Source: Arachis hypogaea
Taxonomy: Eukaryota > Streptophyta > Magnoliopsida > Fabales > Fabaceae
Assembly: GCF_003086295.3 (NCBI RefSeq)
Contig: NC_092051.1
Location: forward strand, 69,379,772-69,443,771
DNA length: 64,000 nt
Reading direction: 5' to 3'
In this document: piece after piece, positions 20,257-31,077 of the stretch
Position numbering within the stretch: position 1 is the first letter of the stretch
Layout of the letters: each line of letters begins with the position of its first letter
Notes under the pieces: generated by a model
Database searches by the model: none
Told to the model about the DNA's origin: nothing
What the model saw: only the letters and a program-made list of their open reading frames with translations
Program-made: the position numbers and the translations under genes

Positions 20257-21904
20257 TGACCTTGCCTTCTTCAATGGAACATAACTTGAGCTATAGAGAT
20301 CTAATTGAGATGCTTCTAAATGCGTTGGAAAGTAGACATCAAGATCTTTCCAATCATATATCATAGTCTATAGTGGAGTACAAAATTGAAGCTCAAACCA
20401 GAGGCAACTTTGGGCATCAAAACTGAGTTCAAAAAGGCAGAAAGGGCCAAGTGTTTGGGCAACAACTTGGGCAACAACGCCTAAGCACCATGCCCCACTC
20501 CCAGGAAAGTGCCATGCACATTGTCACTGGCGTATTTTGCTAATAACTTGGGTAACAACGCCAGGCCATTGGACCAGAGCTATGAGAATGAGCCCTGTTT
20601 CCTCTATTTGACAAGAGTTTTTTCATGAAGCAAAATCAACAAGAGCAAGGCCCAAATTGCTAACCCAAAAGGAGAATTTCAAAGAGTTTTAGGAATAGTA
20701 TAAATAGAGAATAGTTTTGTACTTTTGGGGAACGCTGGGGGGACACTTTTACTTTTTACACTTAGACTTTTACATTTTAAAACTAGCATTTTCTGTTTTA
20801 CTGCTTCTACCCGTCCTCTATTTTGTTTTCTTTTGGAAATTTTGAATTTCAGTTTTCAAGAACTTCTTCTTCATTCTTCAATATTCTTTACTACTAAATT
20901 TTAATGTTTACTTTTGCATTTGTTGTTGAATTTAGAGCTATGATTCACTAAACCCCATTTTCATTAGGGGGAGGAGCTCTGCTCATTTGAATGGGTTGAT
21001 AACTTTTCTTTTCCTTCTCAATTCAAGTGGTTCATCTAAGAGGAAACTCTTGTTCTTCACAGATTTAATCACCATCGAGAGAGGGATTGAATCTATATGA
21101 ATTATGTGGTGAACTTGAGAAAGGAGCTACATAATTCAGTTTAGAGTTCATCCTTTCATGATTTCTTTAATCCATACACTTTGGGTTGGTATGTGAGATG
21201 TAACCTCCCTTAGTTGAGATTCTAGAAGTTGTGTGGCTTGGATTAGAAATTGAACTTCATCTCTTCTCATGAACAATTAGATCACGAGAGTGGCAATTGG
21301 TTGTGTTGAGAGAAATTGAGTTACTAAGAAATTGGGACTCAATTACCCACAATCTGCCATGGATCTATACCCATGATTGAGAAGGAATTGATCAACATCA
21401 ATTCATGAGAATTTGCATCTCTGATCCCTAATGATCTCTCCATCATTAATTCTCATCTATTTTGTTCTTTAGTTCTTTAAATACCCATTACCCAATTCCA
21501 TTTTATCTTCTTGCAATTTATCTTTCTTGCCAATTACATTCTGTTTTTTATATCTTGCAATTTACTTTTCTGCTCTTTATAATTCCGCAATCTTTACTTT
21601 CTTGCAAGTTATCTTTAATGTCATTTAAGTTTCTTGCATTTTAAGTTTCAGTTATTTACTTTCATTGTTCTTTTTTATTCTAGTTCTTTAAATTCTTTGT
21701 CATTTAACTTTCCGCAATTACATTCAAAAATCAAATCTCATGAAATCAAAACCATGTTTGCTTGACTAAATTTACCACTTAACTAAAGTTGCTTAATCTA
21801 CCAATCTCCGTGGGATCGACCTCACTCTTAGTGAGTTTTATTACTTGATACGACCCGGTATACTTGCTGGTGGTTATACGTGAATTATTAATTTTTGCGT
21901 ATCA
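20257..21904 (+). repeat. Element A 3' LTR, distal part
   Basis: Resumes at TGACCTTGCCTTCTTC exactly where 8152 stopped and matches 850-2493. TATA box at 20699-20707 and U5 hairpin at 21821-21835. It ends GCGTATCA. Confidence 0.9.
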
Positions 21905-21905
21905 A

Positions 21906-23960
21906 TATGCTAACCCCATTACTGCTGCATACGGGAGTAGTATCTGTATACCTCCCATCAGAGCATGCAATTTTGAGCTAAATCCTCAGCTCATTGTCAT
22001 GGTGCAGCAAAATTGCCAGTATTTCGGTCTTTCACAGGAAGAACCTACTAAGTTTTTGGCACAGTTCTTACAAATTGCTGACACAGTACGTGACAAGAAA
22101 GTAGATCAGAATGTCTACAGATTATTACTGTTTTCGTTTGCTGTAAAAGATCAAGCTAAGAGGTGGTTAAATAACCAACCCACAGCAAGCATAAGAACAT
22201 GGAAACAGTTATCAGACAAATTTCTGAATCAATATTTACCTCCAAAAAGGATGACACAGCTAAGGCTGGACATCCAAGGCTTTAAACAAGAGGATGATGA
22301 ATCCCTTTATAATGCCTGGGAGAGGTACAGAGGGATGCTAAGGAAATGCCCCTCTGAAATGTTTTCAGAGTGGGTGCAATTAGACATCTTCTACTATGGA
22401 CTTAAAGAAAAAGCTCAGATATCTCTAGACCACTCAGCTGGTGGATCTATACACATGAGAAAGACTATTGAAGAGGCTCAAGAGCTTATTGATATAGTTT
22501 CTAGAAATTAGCATCTGTACATAAGTAATGAGTCCTCCATAAAAGAAGAAGCTAAGGCAGTATCAACTTACTTTACTCCTCAGGAATAAGTTCCTGAACT
22601 CAATCAGCAACTATCTTCTATAACAAGGCAGTTAGCAAAATTTAAGGAGATGCTACAAGAAACCAAAATTCCTAACAAGGATATGGAATCACAATTGAAT
22701 CAGACAAAATAGCAGTTATCAAAACAGATAACAGAGGAGTGCCAAGCAGTTCAATTAAGAAGTGGAAAAGCATTAAATATCTTAACTCAAAGCAGCAGAA
22801 AGCCAAGAAAAGAATAGTTGACAGAGGATGAGCAACCTGCTACCCAAAATCCCTCTGAGGACAGTAAGAGCCCAGAGAGGAACAAGTCTGGCATTCAAAC
22901 GCCAGAAAAGGGTAAAAAACTGGCGTTAAACGCCCAATCCATGTCCAGTTTTGGCGTTCAAACGCCAGAAAAGGATAGGAATCTGGCATTAAACGCCCAA
23001 TCCATGTCCAGTTCTGGCATTCAAATGCCAGTGAGGGATCAGACACCTGCAAGTGCTGATAATAACTCCCTCAAAAAGGCTTCTCAACCTGCCTCTGTAG
23101 GAAATAAACATGCAGCAACTAAGGTTGAAGAATATAAAGCCAAAATACCTTATCCTCAGAAACTCCGCCAAGCGGAACAAGATAAACAATTTGCCCGCTT
23201 TGCAGACTATCTCAGGACTCTTGAAATAAAGATTCCGTTTGCAGAGGCACTTGAGCAAATACCCTCTTATGCTAAGTTCATGAAAGAGATCTTAAGTCAT
23301 AAGAAGGATTGGAGAGAAACAGAAAAAGTTTTTCTCACTGAAGAATGCAGTGCAGTTATCCTAACAAGCTTACCAGAAAAGCTTAAGGATCCCAAAAGCT
23401 TTATGATACCATGCACATTAGAGGGTACTTGTACCAAGACAGCTTTATGTGACCTTGGGGCAAGTATCAATCTAATCCCTGCATCCACTATCAGAAAGCT
23501 TGGCTTGACTGAAGGGGTCAAACCAACCCGGATATGTCTTCAACTTGCTGATGGCTCCATTAAATATCCATCAGGAATAATTGAGGACATGATTGTCAAG
23601 GTTATGCCATTTGCCTTTTCCACTGACTTTGTAGTGCTGGAGATGGAGGAGCACAAGAGTGCAACTCTCATTCTAGGAAGACCCTTCCTAGCAACTGGAC
23701 AAACCCTCATTGATGTCCAAAAAGGGGAAGTGACCTTAAGAGTCAATGAGGATGAGTTCAGGCTGAATGTTGTTGAGGCAATATAGCATCCAGACACATC
23801 AAAAGACTGCATGCGTGTTGATATTATTGACTCCCTGGTAGAGGAGATCAACATGGCTGAGAGTCTCGAATCAGAGCTAGAAGACATCTTTAAAAATGTT
23901 CAACCTGATCTGGAGGAATCAGAGGAAATAAAAGAGCATCTGAAAATTCCTCAGGAATAA
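21906..23960 (+). pseudogene. Element F gag (5'-truncated by A) and protease
   Basis: One reading frame from 21906 with stops at 22509, 22587, 22710, 22815, 23784 and 23958. It begins YANPITAAYGSSICIPP, matching B Gag near residue 20. It keeps FELNPQLIVMVQQ and AWERYRGMLRKCPSEMF, a linker built from GGCGTT/AACGCC repeats (22890-23035), and protease CDLGASINLIPAS with LILGRPFLATGQ. Three of the stops (22509, 22710, 23784) stand where B has CAG. Confidence 0.87.
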
Positions 23961-26026
23961 GAGAAACCTCCTAAACTCGAGCTCAAACCACTACCACCAT
24001 CCCTGAAATATGCATTTCTGGGAGAAGGTGACACTTTTTCGGTGATCATAAGCTCTGCTTTAAATTCACAGGAAGAGAAAGCACTACTTCAAGTGCTAGG
24101 ACACACAAGGCAGCTCTTGGGTGGTCCATAAGTGATCTTAAGGGCATCAGCCCAGCAAGATGCATGCACAAGATCCTATTGGAGGACGATGCTAAGCCAA
24201 TGGTTCAACCACAAAGGAGGTGGTGTAGAAAGAGGTCACCAAGTTACTGGAGGCTGGGATTATTTATCCTATTTCTGATAGCCCCTGGGTGAGCCCTGTC
24301 CAAGTTGTCCCCAAGAAGGGAGGCATGACAGTGGTTCATAATGAAAAAAATGAAATGGTTCCCATAAGAACAGTTACAGGGTGGCGTATGTGTATTGATT
24401 ACAGAAGGCTCAATACAGCCACCAGGAAGGATCGCTTTCCTTTACCATTCATAGACCAGATGCTAAAAAGACTAGCAGGTCATGAATACTACTGCTTTTT
24501 GGATGGCTATTCAGGTTACAACCAAATTGCAGTAGATCCTCAGGACCAAGAGAAAATAGCATTCACATGTCCTTTTGGTCTGTGCAATGCACCTACAACC
24601 TTTCAGAGGTGCATGCTCTCTATCTTCTTTGATATGGTAGAGAAATTTCTGGAAATCTTCATGGATGACTTTTTAGTATTTGGAGACTCATTCAGCTCCT
24701 ACCTTGACCATTTAGCACTTGTTCTGAAAAGATGCCAATAGACCAACCTAGTTTTAAAGTGGGAAAAATGTCACTTTATGGTGACTGAAGGGATTGTCCT
24801 TGGGCATAAAATTTCAAACAAGGGAATAGAGGTAGATCAAGCTAAAGTAGAAGTAATTGAAAAATTACCACCACCTGCCAATGTTAAGGCAATCAGAAGC
24901 TTTCTGGGGCATGCAGGATTCTATAGGAGGTTTATAAAGGATTTTTCAAAAATTTCAAAACCTCTGAGCAATCGCTAGCTGCTGACACGCCATTTGTGTT
25001 TGACATAGAGTGTCTGCAGGCATTTAAAACTCTGAAAGCTAAGCTGGTCACAGCACCAGTTATTTCTGCACCAGACTGGACATTACCATTCGAACTAATG
25101 TGTGATGCTAGTGACCATGCCATTGGTGCAGTATTGGGACAGAGGCATAACAAGCTTCTGCATGTCATTTATTATGCTAGTCGTGTTTTAAATGATGCCC
25201 AGAAAAATTACACAACCACAGAAAAAGAATTGCTTGCAGTGGTTTATGCCATTGACAAGTTTAGATCATACTTAGTAGGATCAAAAGTGATTGTGTACAC
25301 TGACCATGCTGCTCTTAAATATCTACTCACGAAGCAGGATTCAAAACCCAGGCTCATAAGATGGGTGTTGCTTCTGCAAGAGTTTGATATAGAAATAAGA
25401 GACAGAAAATGGATAGAGAACCAAGTGGCTGATCATCTGTCCCGGATAGAACTAGTAGAAGGGGCGTCCTCTCCCTCTATTGAGATCTCTGAGACGTTTC
25501 CGGATGAGCAATTGTTTGCCATTCAGGAAACACCATGGTTTACAGATATTGCAAACTATAAAACTACAAGATTCATACCCAAGGAGTACAGTAGGCAACA
25601 AACAAAAAAATTAATTACTGATGCAAAGTACTACTTGTGGGATGAACCATATCTCTTTAAGAGATGTGCAGACAGAATAATCCGTAGGTGTGTGCCTAGA
25701 GAAGAAGCACAGAAGATCCTATGGCATTGTCATGGATCACAATATTGAGGACATTTCGGAGGTGAGCGAACATCCACAAAAGTCCTCCAATGTGGCTGCT
25801 ACTGACCTACTCTCTATAAAGACTCCCGAGAGTTTGTGCGTAACTGTGACAGCTGCCAGAGAGCTGGTAATCTGCCTCATGGTTACGCCATTCCTCAGCA
25901 AGGGATCTTAGAGATTGAGTTATTTGACGTATGGGGTATTGACTTCATGGGGCCTTTCCCACCATCATACTCAAACACTTATATTCTGGTGGCAGTCGAC
26001 TATATATGCAAATGGGTAGAGGCCAT
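23961..26026 (+). pseudogene. Element F RT, RNase H and integrase N-terminal part, broken
   Basis: RT motifs CIDYRRLN, PFIDQMLKRLAG and IFMDDFLVFG are present. Relative to B there is a 1-nt loss near 24100, a deletion of about 28 nt near 24220, and a clean 30-nt in-frame deletion near 24571 that removes ten residues before FGLCNAP. Further lesions are TAG at 24739 and a 1-nt loss near 24973. RNase H ([23 protein letters not shown]) is open. The zinc-binding region has TGA at 25747 (GGA in B). The first integrase Asp motif WGIDFMGP is kept. Element C interrupts at 26026. Confidence 0.87.
26022..26026 (+). repeat. Target-site duplication of element C (left, GCCAT)
   Basis: GCCAT here and at 33013-33017. 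Joining the flanks restores the integrase sequence seen in B (EAIATP). Confidence 0.95.
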
Positions 26027-26327
26027 TGATGACATGTCACCATGTCATGTTTTTCTATGCTTTTTCATACAAGAAATTAATGATTTGTGCTTAAATATTG
26101 AATGCTTTTGTACTTAATTGATATATTTCTTTGATCTTTTAATTTAATAAATCATGTAGGAAATAAGAAGAAAAAGAAGCAAAGAAGCACAAAATAAGCT
26201 AAAAAGGAGAAAAAAAAGAGCTTTGGGGAACACTTTGAAGTTGGAGCACACTTTGAAGCCTTAGGCCATGCTTTTAAAAGCGTGGCCCATGACCAAATAA
26301 AAGGAAAATAGGCAATCAGCATAAAAA

Positions 26328-26352
26328 GCTCAGCTCTCCAAGTGAGCTGAGC
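26328..26352 (+). repeat. LTR C hairpin i (GCTCAGCTC / GAGCTGAGC, loop TCCAAGT)
   Basis: Perfect 9-bp stem with a 7-nt loop. The 25-mer is the exact reverse complement of hairpin ii at 26800-26824. The 3' LTR copy starts at 31379. Confidence 0.8.
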
Positions 26353-26799
26353 ATTACCCTGATGCAAAAATGAGCTTGGAAGCAAAATTTTCGCTAAGTT
26401 AAAATCTGGGCGCTCATAGCATGACCATGCCTCTTTTAAAGGGCTATAACTTGAGTTACAGATGTCCGATTGATGTACTTCCAGTTGCGTTGGAAAGCTG
26501 ATATTCAGAGCTTTCCAACGATGTATGGCAACTCATATTTGGCATGAAATTGAGGCACGAACGAAATGCATCTTTAAGGGCTAAAAATAAGCAAAAATAG
26601 ACCAAAGTGCAACCACCAAGATTCGAAGAGGGAGCCTCCCTCCAAGGCAAAGAGGCTCTTCTAATAGAGCTCACTTAGAGAGCGCTGTGCTCAGTTGGAG
26701 AGCTTTGTCGTGTTTTTCTTAATGAAAAATCAAGGAAAATTGCTCCCCAAATGCTTTCACCAAGGCTTGAACTTGGGACCTCCCCTTGGAAGCTCCAAT

Positions 26800-26824
26800 G
26801 CTCAGCTCACTTGGAGAGCTGAGC
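26800..26824 (+). repeat. LTR C hairpin ii (same stem, loop ACTTGGA)
   Basis: Perfect 9-bp stem. Its loop is complementary to the loop of hairpin i. Confidence 0.8.
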
Positions 26825-26925
26825 GCTACTCATGGTGCATCCCACAACCATTTGACACGGACCAAGGAAGGAGCACGCAACATGTGACACGGTCAGGGAG
26901 CAAGACATGCGCACAAGGCCCCAAT

Positions 26926-26950
26926 GCTCAGCTCACCTTGTGAGCTGAGC
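26926..26950 (+). repeat. LTR C hairpin iii (GCTCAGCTCAC / GTGAGCTGAGC)
   Basis: Perfect 11-bp stem with a 3-nt loop CTT. Confidence 0.8.
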
Positions 26951-27175
26951 ATCCTCCTGGGAGAAATTTTCACATGGGCCAAAATTCAATTAAAATTCTC
27001 TTTGAACACAATTCTTCATCAATTGAACCAAGGTCATCCAGACCCACTCTTTCTCAAATCCAAAGCAAGCTAAGCCCATTATCATCACTCAAAGGCACAA
27101 GGATCAATTAGATTAGGAATTTCATTCAATTGTAATTTGTTTTTCATTTCATATTCATTTTCATTTTGTAAAGCC

Positions 27176-27184
27176 TATATAAGG
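27176..27184 (+). promoter_or_regulatory. TATA box of LTR C
   Basis: TATATAAGG, followed after about 25 bp by the likely transcription start. Repeated in the 3' LTR at 32227. Confidence 0.6.
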
Positions 27185-27967
27185 CATCATTTTCATCTTT
27201 GTTAGGGGGAGCTCGATTAGAAAAGAGGCTAGCTCCAATAGGGAGTGGTGCACTCTTTAGTTTTCATTTTGCTTTCTTTCTTAGTTTTCTTTTCTGTTTT
27301 GAAATTTTGGATTGATATTGGAAGAAATTCTGTTTTCATTCTCCATCTGCAACGTCTCTTGTTCTTCTTCTGCAATTTACTTTTCCATTTTCATTTTGCA
27401 ATTATTCTTGTTGGATCAAGGAAGGATTTGAGATCTAGAATTGTTATCTAGTCTCTTCCACTCTTGAGATCTTGAACCACTTTTAAATTGCTACAAATTA
27501 AGCATTGCTTTTCTGTCTTTAAAATTCTTCAAGGCATTTTACTCTTCTGTTTAGATCTGTTGCATGATTTTGCATCTTTTACTTCTCTGTTTGATTGCTA
27601 TTTACACTTTCCTGTTGAATTTTAATTTCCAGCACCCACTCCCCTTTATATTTCATGCAATTTACATTTCTTGTCATTTAAGATTCTTGCAATTTACATT
27701 TCTTGCTCTTTAAGTTTCTGTCCAATATTACTTTCTGCACTTTAATTCTTCTTGTCATTTACTTTCTGTTATTTCAATTGTCACTCAAATCACTCAATGT
27801 TAGCTTGACTAAACTAATCACCCACTAAAGTTGCTTGATCCATCAATCCCTGTGGGATTGACCTCACTCTAAGTGAGTTTTACTACTTGATGCGACCCGG
27901 TACACTTGCTGGTGAGTTTTTGGTGTTTTGAAAAATTCAGTTTTCCACAAAAATACCATCAAGTTTT

Positions 27968-27985
27968 TGGCGCCGTTGCCGGAGA
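27968..27985 (+). other. Primer binding site of element C (tRNA-Asp type)
   Basis: TGGCGCCGTTGCCGGAGA, one mismatch to the Athila consensus, 6 bp after the LTR. Confidence 0.85.
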
Positions 27986-28162
27986 TTGATTTAGATCAAC
28001 AATGATTAAGTGGGTGAAAAGTCTAGATCAAGCATTTTCGTTATTTTTGTTTTCTGTTTTAAATTGAAACCAAGGTGTTTGAGTTTTTGCCTCACTAAGA
28101 AATTCTCATCTCTGATATGAGTAATTTCAATTTTCCTTGGTGTTGTGTTTTCCAAAATTCAA

Positions 28163-29335
28163 ATGGAGTTCAACTCATCTTATGATCAAACAAATTTTAT
28201 GGGATATTGCCTACCATCACCAATCTCTAATGGTGGCTAGGAATATCACGAAGAAAATACAAATTCTAAGCACTCCAATCCATGGAGAATTGCTTCAGAA
28301 ACACAAGATGAGAAAGAAAATCATATGGAATATTTCCTTCCACCACAAAATGATTCAAGTCATTATTCCAATGGTGGCTGGGAGTGTTTCCAAGAAACTA
28401 CAAATCCTGAGCAGTCAACTCACATGAGAAATTGTCCAACCTCACCTCCTACTTCTACATTTGAAAATTCTTCATCTCCTAAATATGCCTCAACACAAAC
28501 CTCCACGAGCCAAAGATTCTCAAAACTTGAGTCCATGTTCAACAGGATGGTGGAGGAAGAGCAACAATTCCGGAGAGAACTAGAAATCATTTCTCAGGAG
28601 ACGGATGAGCAATTGGAGGACACAGAGAAACACTTAGAACTACGAAGCAAGGAAAATGAAGACCAATTGATGGATGTGAAGGATAAAGTGGAAGAGCAAG
28701 ATGAGGAGGCTACTGCATCAAGTGAGCTTTCAATGAAGAATAAGGTGGTTGAAAATGAAACTACACTTGAGGTGACAAAGGAACCTGAACATTCACAACC
28801 CTCACAAACTTCCCTCGAATCTGTGATCGAAAAATATGAAGAGGAGATGAAAAAATCTTAGGAAGAACAATAAACCTCCTCTATAAAAGAACTATTAAGT
28901 CAAATGTTGAGTGCAAAGAAAGGAGTGGAGGAACAAAAAAGTGAGGAAGTCATTCAAGAAAATTCACACTCAAGTGGGGCAGAGAAGTACATGAAGGAAG
29001 AGCTCATTGAGCCACCAATTCAAAAGGCTCAGGATGAAGACAAAACTCCAATAATCACACTGCAACCAAGACTTGGATTCAAGGAAGTGAAGGCAATTAA
29101 CAAAAGCACCAAGAAGAGGATTGTGTCCAAGCTACCAAGGACAACATTCAAGAGGAAGTCAACCACAAGCAATCCAACCCATGGACCAATAGCAAGCAAG
29201 CTCAATCAAGCCATGTACAAAAGAAAGCTTGCTGAGAGGAAACCAAGACAGGGGGCAATAGCTAAATCTTCTCCCCCATTGAGGTCATTCCTCTTAACAA
29301 ATTGGAAGAAGAGGAAGAAAGTGAAGAACAGGTAG
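28163..29335 (+). pseudogene. Element C ORF: repeat-containing acidic/coiled-coil protein, three stops
   Basis: One frame from ATG 28163 (MEFNSSYDQTNFMGY) to TAG 29333, broken by TAG 28238, TAG 28859 and TAA 28871. Near the N-terminus two related modules occur: MGYCLPSPISNGG(stop)EYHEE and MEYFLPPQNDSSHYSNGGWE followed by CFQETTNPEQS. The first stop therefore replaces the Trp of NGGWE. The middle is a long Glu/Lys/Gln-rich helix (SKLESMFNRMVEEEQQFRRE), the end is basic (STKKRIVSKLPRTTFKRKS). I do not recognise a family. It has no Gag core or enzyme motif. It may be an RNA-binding or packaging protein of the non-autonomous element, but that is a guess. Confidence 0.6.
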
Positions 29336-30051
29336 ACCATAGGTACATTTCTTTCTTTGCTTTGTTTAAATTCAATAAATTGGCATATGGTTACATTCTA
29401 AGTTTGGTGTTGCCCTGCAACAATTTGTTTTCAATCTTTTTGGATGATTGCATCAAATTAAAAATGAAAATGACACACCAAGATTCTAAGTTTGGTGTGC
29501 CACTTATTTTTCTATGCAATTTATTCAAGAAACACTACTTGTTTGCATAATCATAATGCCTCTGCAATTTTATTTTTCTCTTTTGGTTTAACATTTTAGT
29601 TCCTCTTTATCTTATTCATTTACGTGTTCTTAATGCTTTCTTTTATTAACTGTGTTTGTTAATACATCACCAAGAGAGCTTTATTCATGACAAGATTCTT
29701 GGCTTGGTGATTGTATTTAACATACAACAGTTTCATTTAGTCTTATTTCAAATAAATTGACATATGATTGCATTCTATGTTTGGTGTTGCTATGCAACAA
29801 AATTTGGTTCCAATTCTTACAAGATACTTACATCAATTCTAAGTGAAAGTGTCACACTAAGTTTGGTGTGCCACTTATCTTTTATGCCATGTATCGTGCA
29901 CACCTTCTTATATATGCAATCAAAATGTCTCTTTCTCTTGTGCCTTGATTATTATCTTTAATTTTGCTTGCTTAGAACACATGTACTGCTAACATTTCAT
30001 TGTGTAAGACATTCATGATCCATCTTAGCCCCATACCCATTGTTCCAATTA

Positions 30052-30069
30052 TTGCTTGAGGATGAGCAA
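30052..30069 (+). other. Internal hairpin of element C
   Basis: TTGCTTG-AGGA-TGAGCAA, 7 pairs if G:U is allowed, followed by GAGTTTGGC, a degraded AAGTTTGGTGT. Confidence 0.55.
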
Positions 30070-31040
30070 GCATTCTGAGTTTGGCAAGGAAAAGAGGAAG
30101 AATAGAGGAAAAAGGACAACAATAATGAAGATGAACTACAAGGTTGTAGAGTTCCTTTTCCTCTCATTTGTTTTCAGCACTTAAATTGCATGATTGTCTT
30201 CATCTTTTATATTTACATGTGTGTATGAATAAAGCATAGCTTGAATATTGATTTATAACACGTTGCCATGACATTATGACTACCAACTTGAGTTTTGTGA
30301 ATTCAAAGTAGTAAAGTATCATGATCATAAACAAACAAGGCATTAAAGAAGAGTTTAGCATGTGCATACAAGTATTGGAAAGCTAGTATGATTGATTGTT
30401 GCTCAATTGCATTGGATTTTATTTAATTGAAGTTTTCATCTAGTACATTTTGTGAAATCTTTTGAAAATCATGAAAACCTTGAAGAAGCAAATACAATTA
30501 AAGAAAGAAAAGAAAAAGGGAAAGAATGAGAAAGCTGAAGGCTCTGAGTACCAATGGCAATTTATTTGTTAAGTACTTGTGGTATTTATGTATCAAGCCA
30601 AATGCTTGAAAACAAAACACTTAGAAGTCAAGGCTAGGCTCAAGTGCAAAAGCACTCCCTCAAAGCTCAAGGTTCTGAGCATCAATGATTAGAGAATCAA
30701 GAAAGGAAAAGAAAAATGAGCTTAATGAAGTCCTCTAATTCAAATGCTTGTGGTGCTTATGTATCAAGTGGTAATACTTGAAAATAAAGTATTTAGAATC
30801 GTAGCTTTGTTATTAACTCATGGGGCAAAGCACCCAAAAGGAGAAGCTAATAAGAAAAATCAAAAGCTTGTTTCAAGGAAGAAATATAAGAGAAAAATTT
30901 CATAAATTGAGCTAGATAGAAGCATCAATCATTTACATATCTTTTGTGATTGAAGCATGCTTAGAAAACTAGCTAACCATGAACATTGAGTTGCTATTCT
31001 TCTTACCTTGGTTTATCAATCTTTAATGCATGATTCTTTT

Positions 31041-31077
31041 CTTGCTTGGGGACAAGCAAGGTTTAAGTTTGGTGTTG
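31041..31077 (+). other. Pre-LTR module of element C
   Basis: CTTGCTTG-GGGA-CAAGCAAG (8-bp stem), then AAGTTTGGTGTTG (31065-31077) abutting the 3' LTR. Confidence 0.65.

Larger units (their letters stand above)
1..21904 (+). mobile_element. Element A: non-autonomous Athila-type LTR retrotransposon (5' end outside window, interrupted by B)
   Basis: The 5' LTR remainder (1-2493), tRNA-Asp-type primer site, Gag-protease region and 3' LTR (7102-8152 plus 20257-21904) are in order. Aligning the LTRs shows the window begins about 182 bp inside the 5' LTR, so LTR length is about 2.7 kb. Reverse transcriptase, RNase H and the integrase core are absent; a protease frame runs straight into an integrase-like tail. 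The right border ends in TATCA and is followed by the gag of element F, so A lies inside F. The left target-site duplication cannot be checked. Lineage rests on Gag and protease resemblance to Athila proteins and on the primer site. Confidence 0.88.
26027..27961 (+). repeat. Element C 5' LTR
   Basis: Starts TGATGACATGTCACC and ends AAAATACCATCA. It contains three GCTCAGCTC/GAGCTGAGC hairpins, a TATA box at 27176 and the U5 hairpin CTCACT-CTA-AGTGAG at 27863-27877. Confidence 0.93.
29336..31077 (+). other. Element C 3' non-coding region
   Basis: No credible gene. AAGTTTGGTGTKG occurs at 29400, 29488 and 29859, the second flanked by inverted CACACCAA. Blocks such as TGCTTGTGGTGCTTATGTATC (split: TGCTTGTGG, TTATGTATCAAG) parallel the 3' regions of B, F and E. 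Confidence 0.6.
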
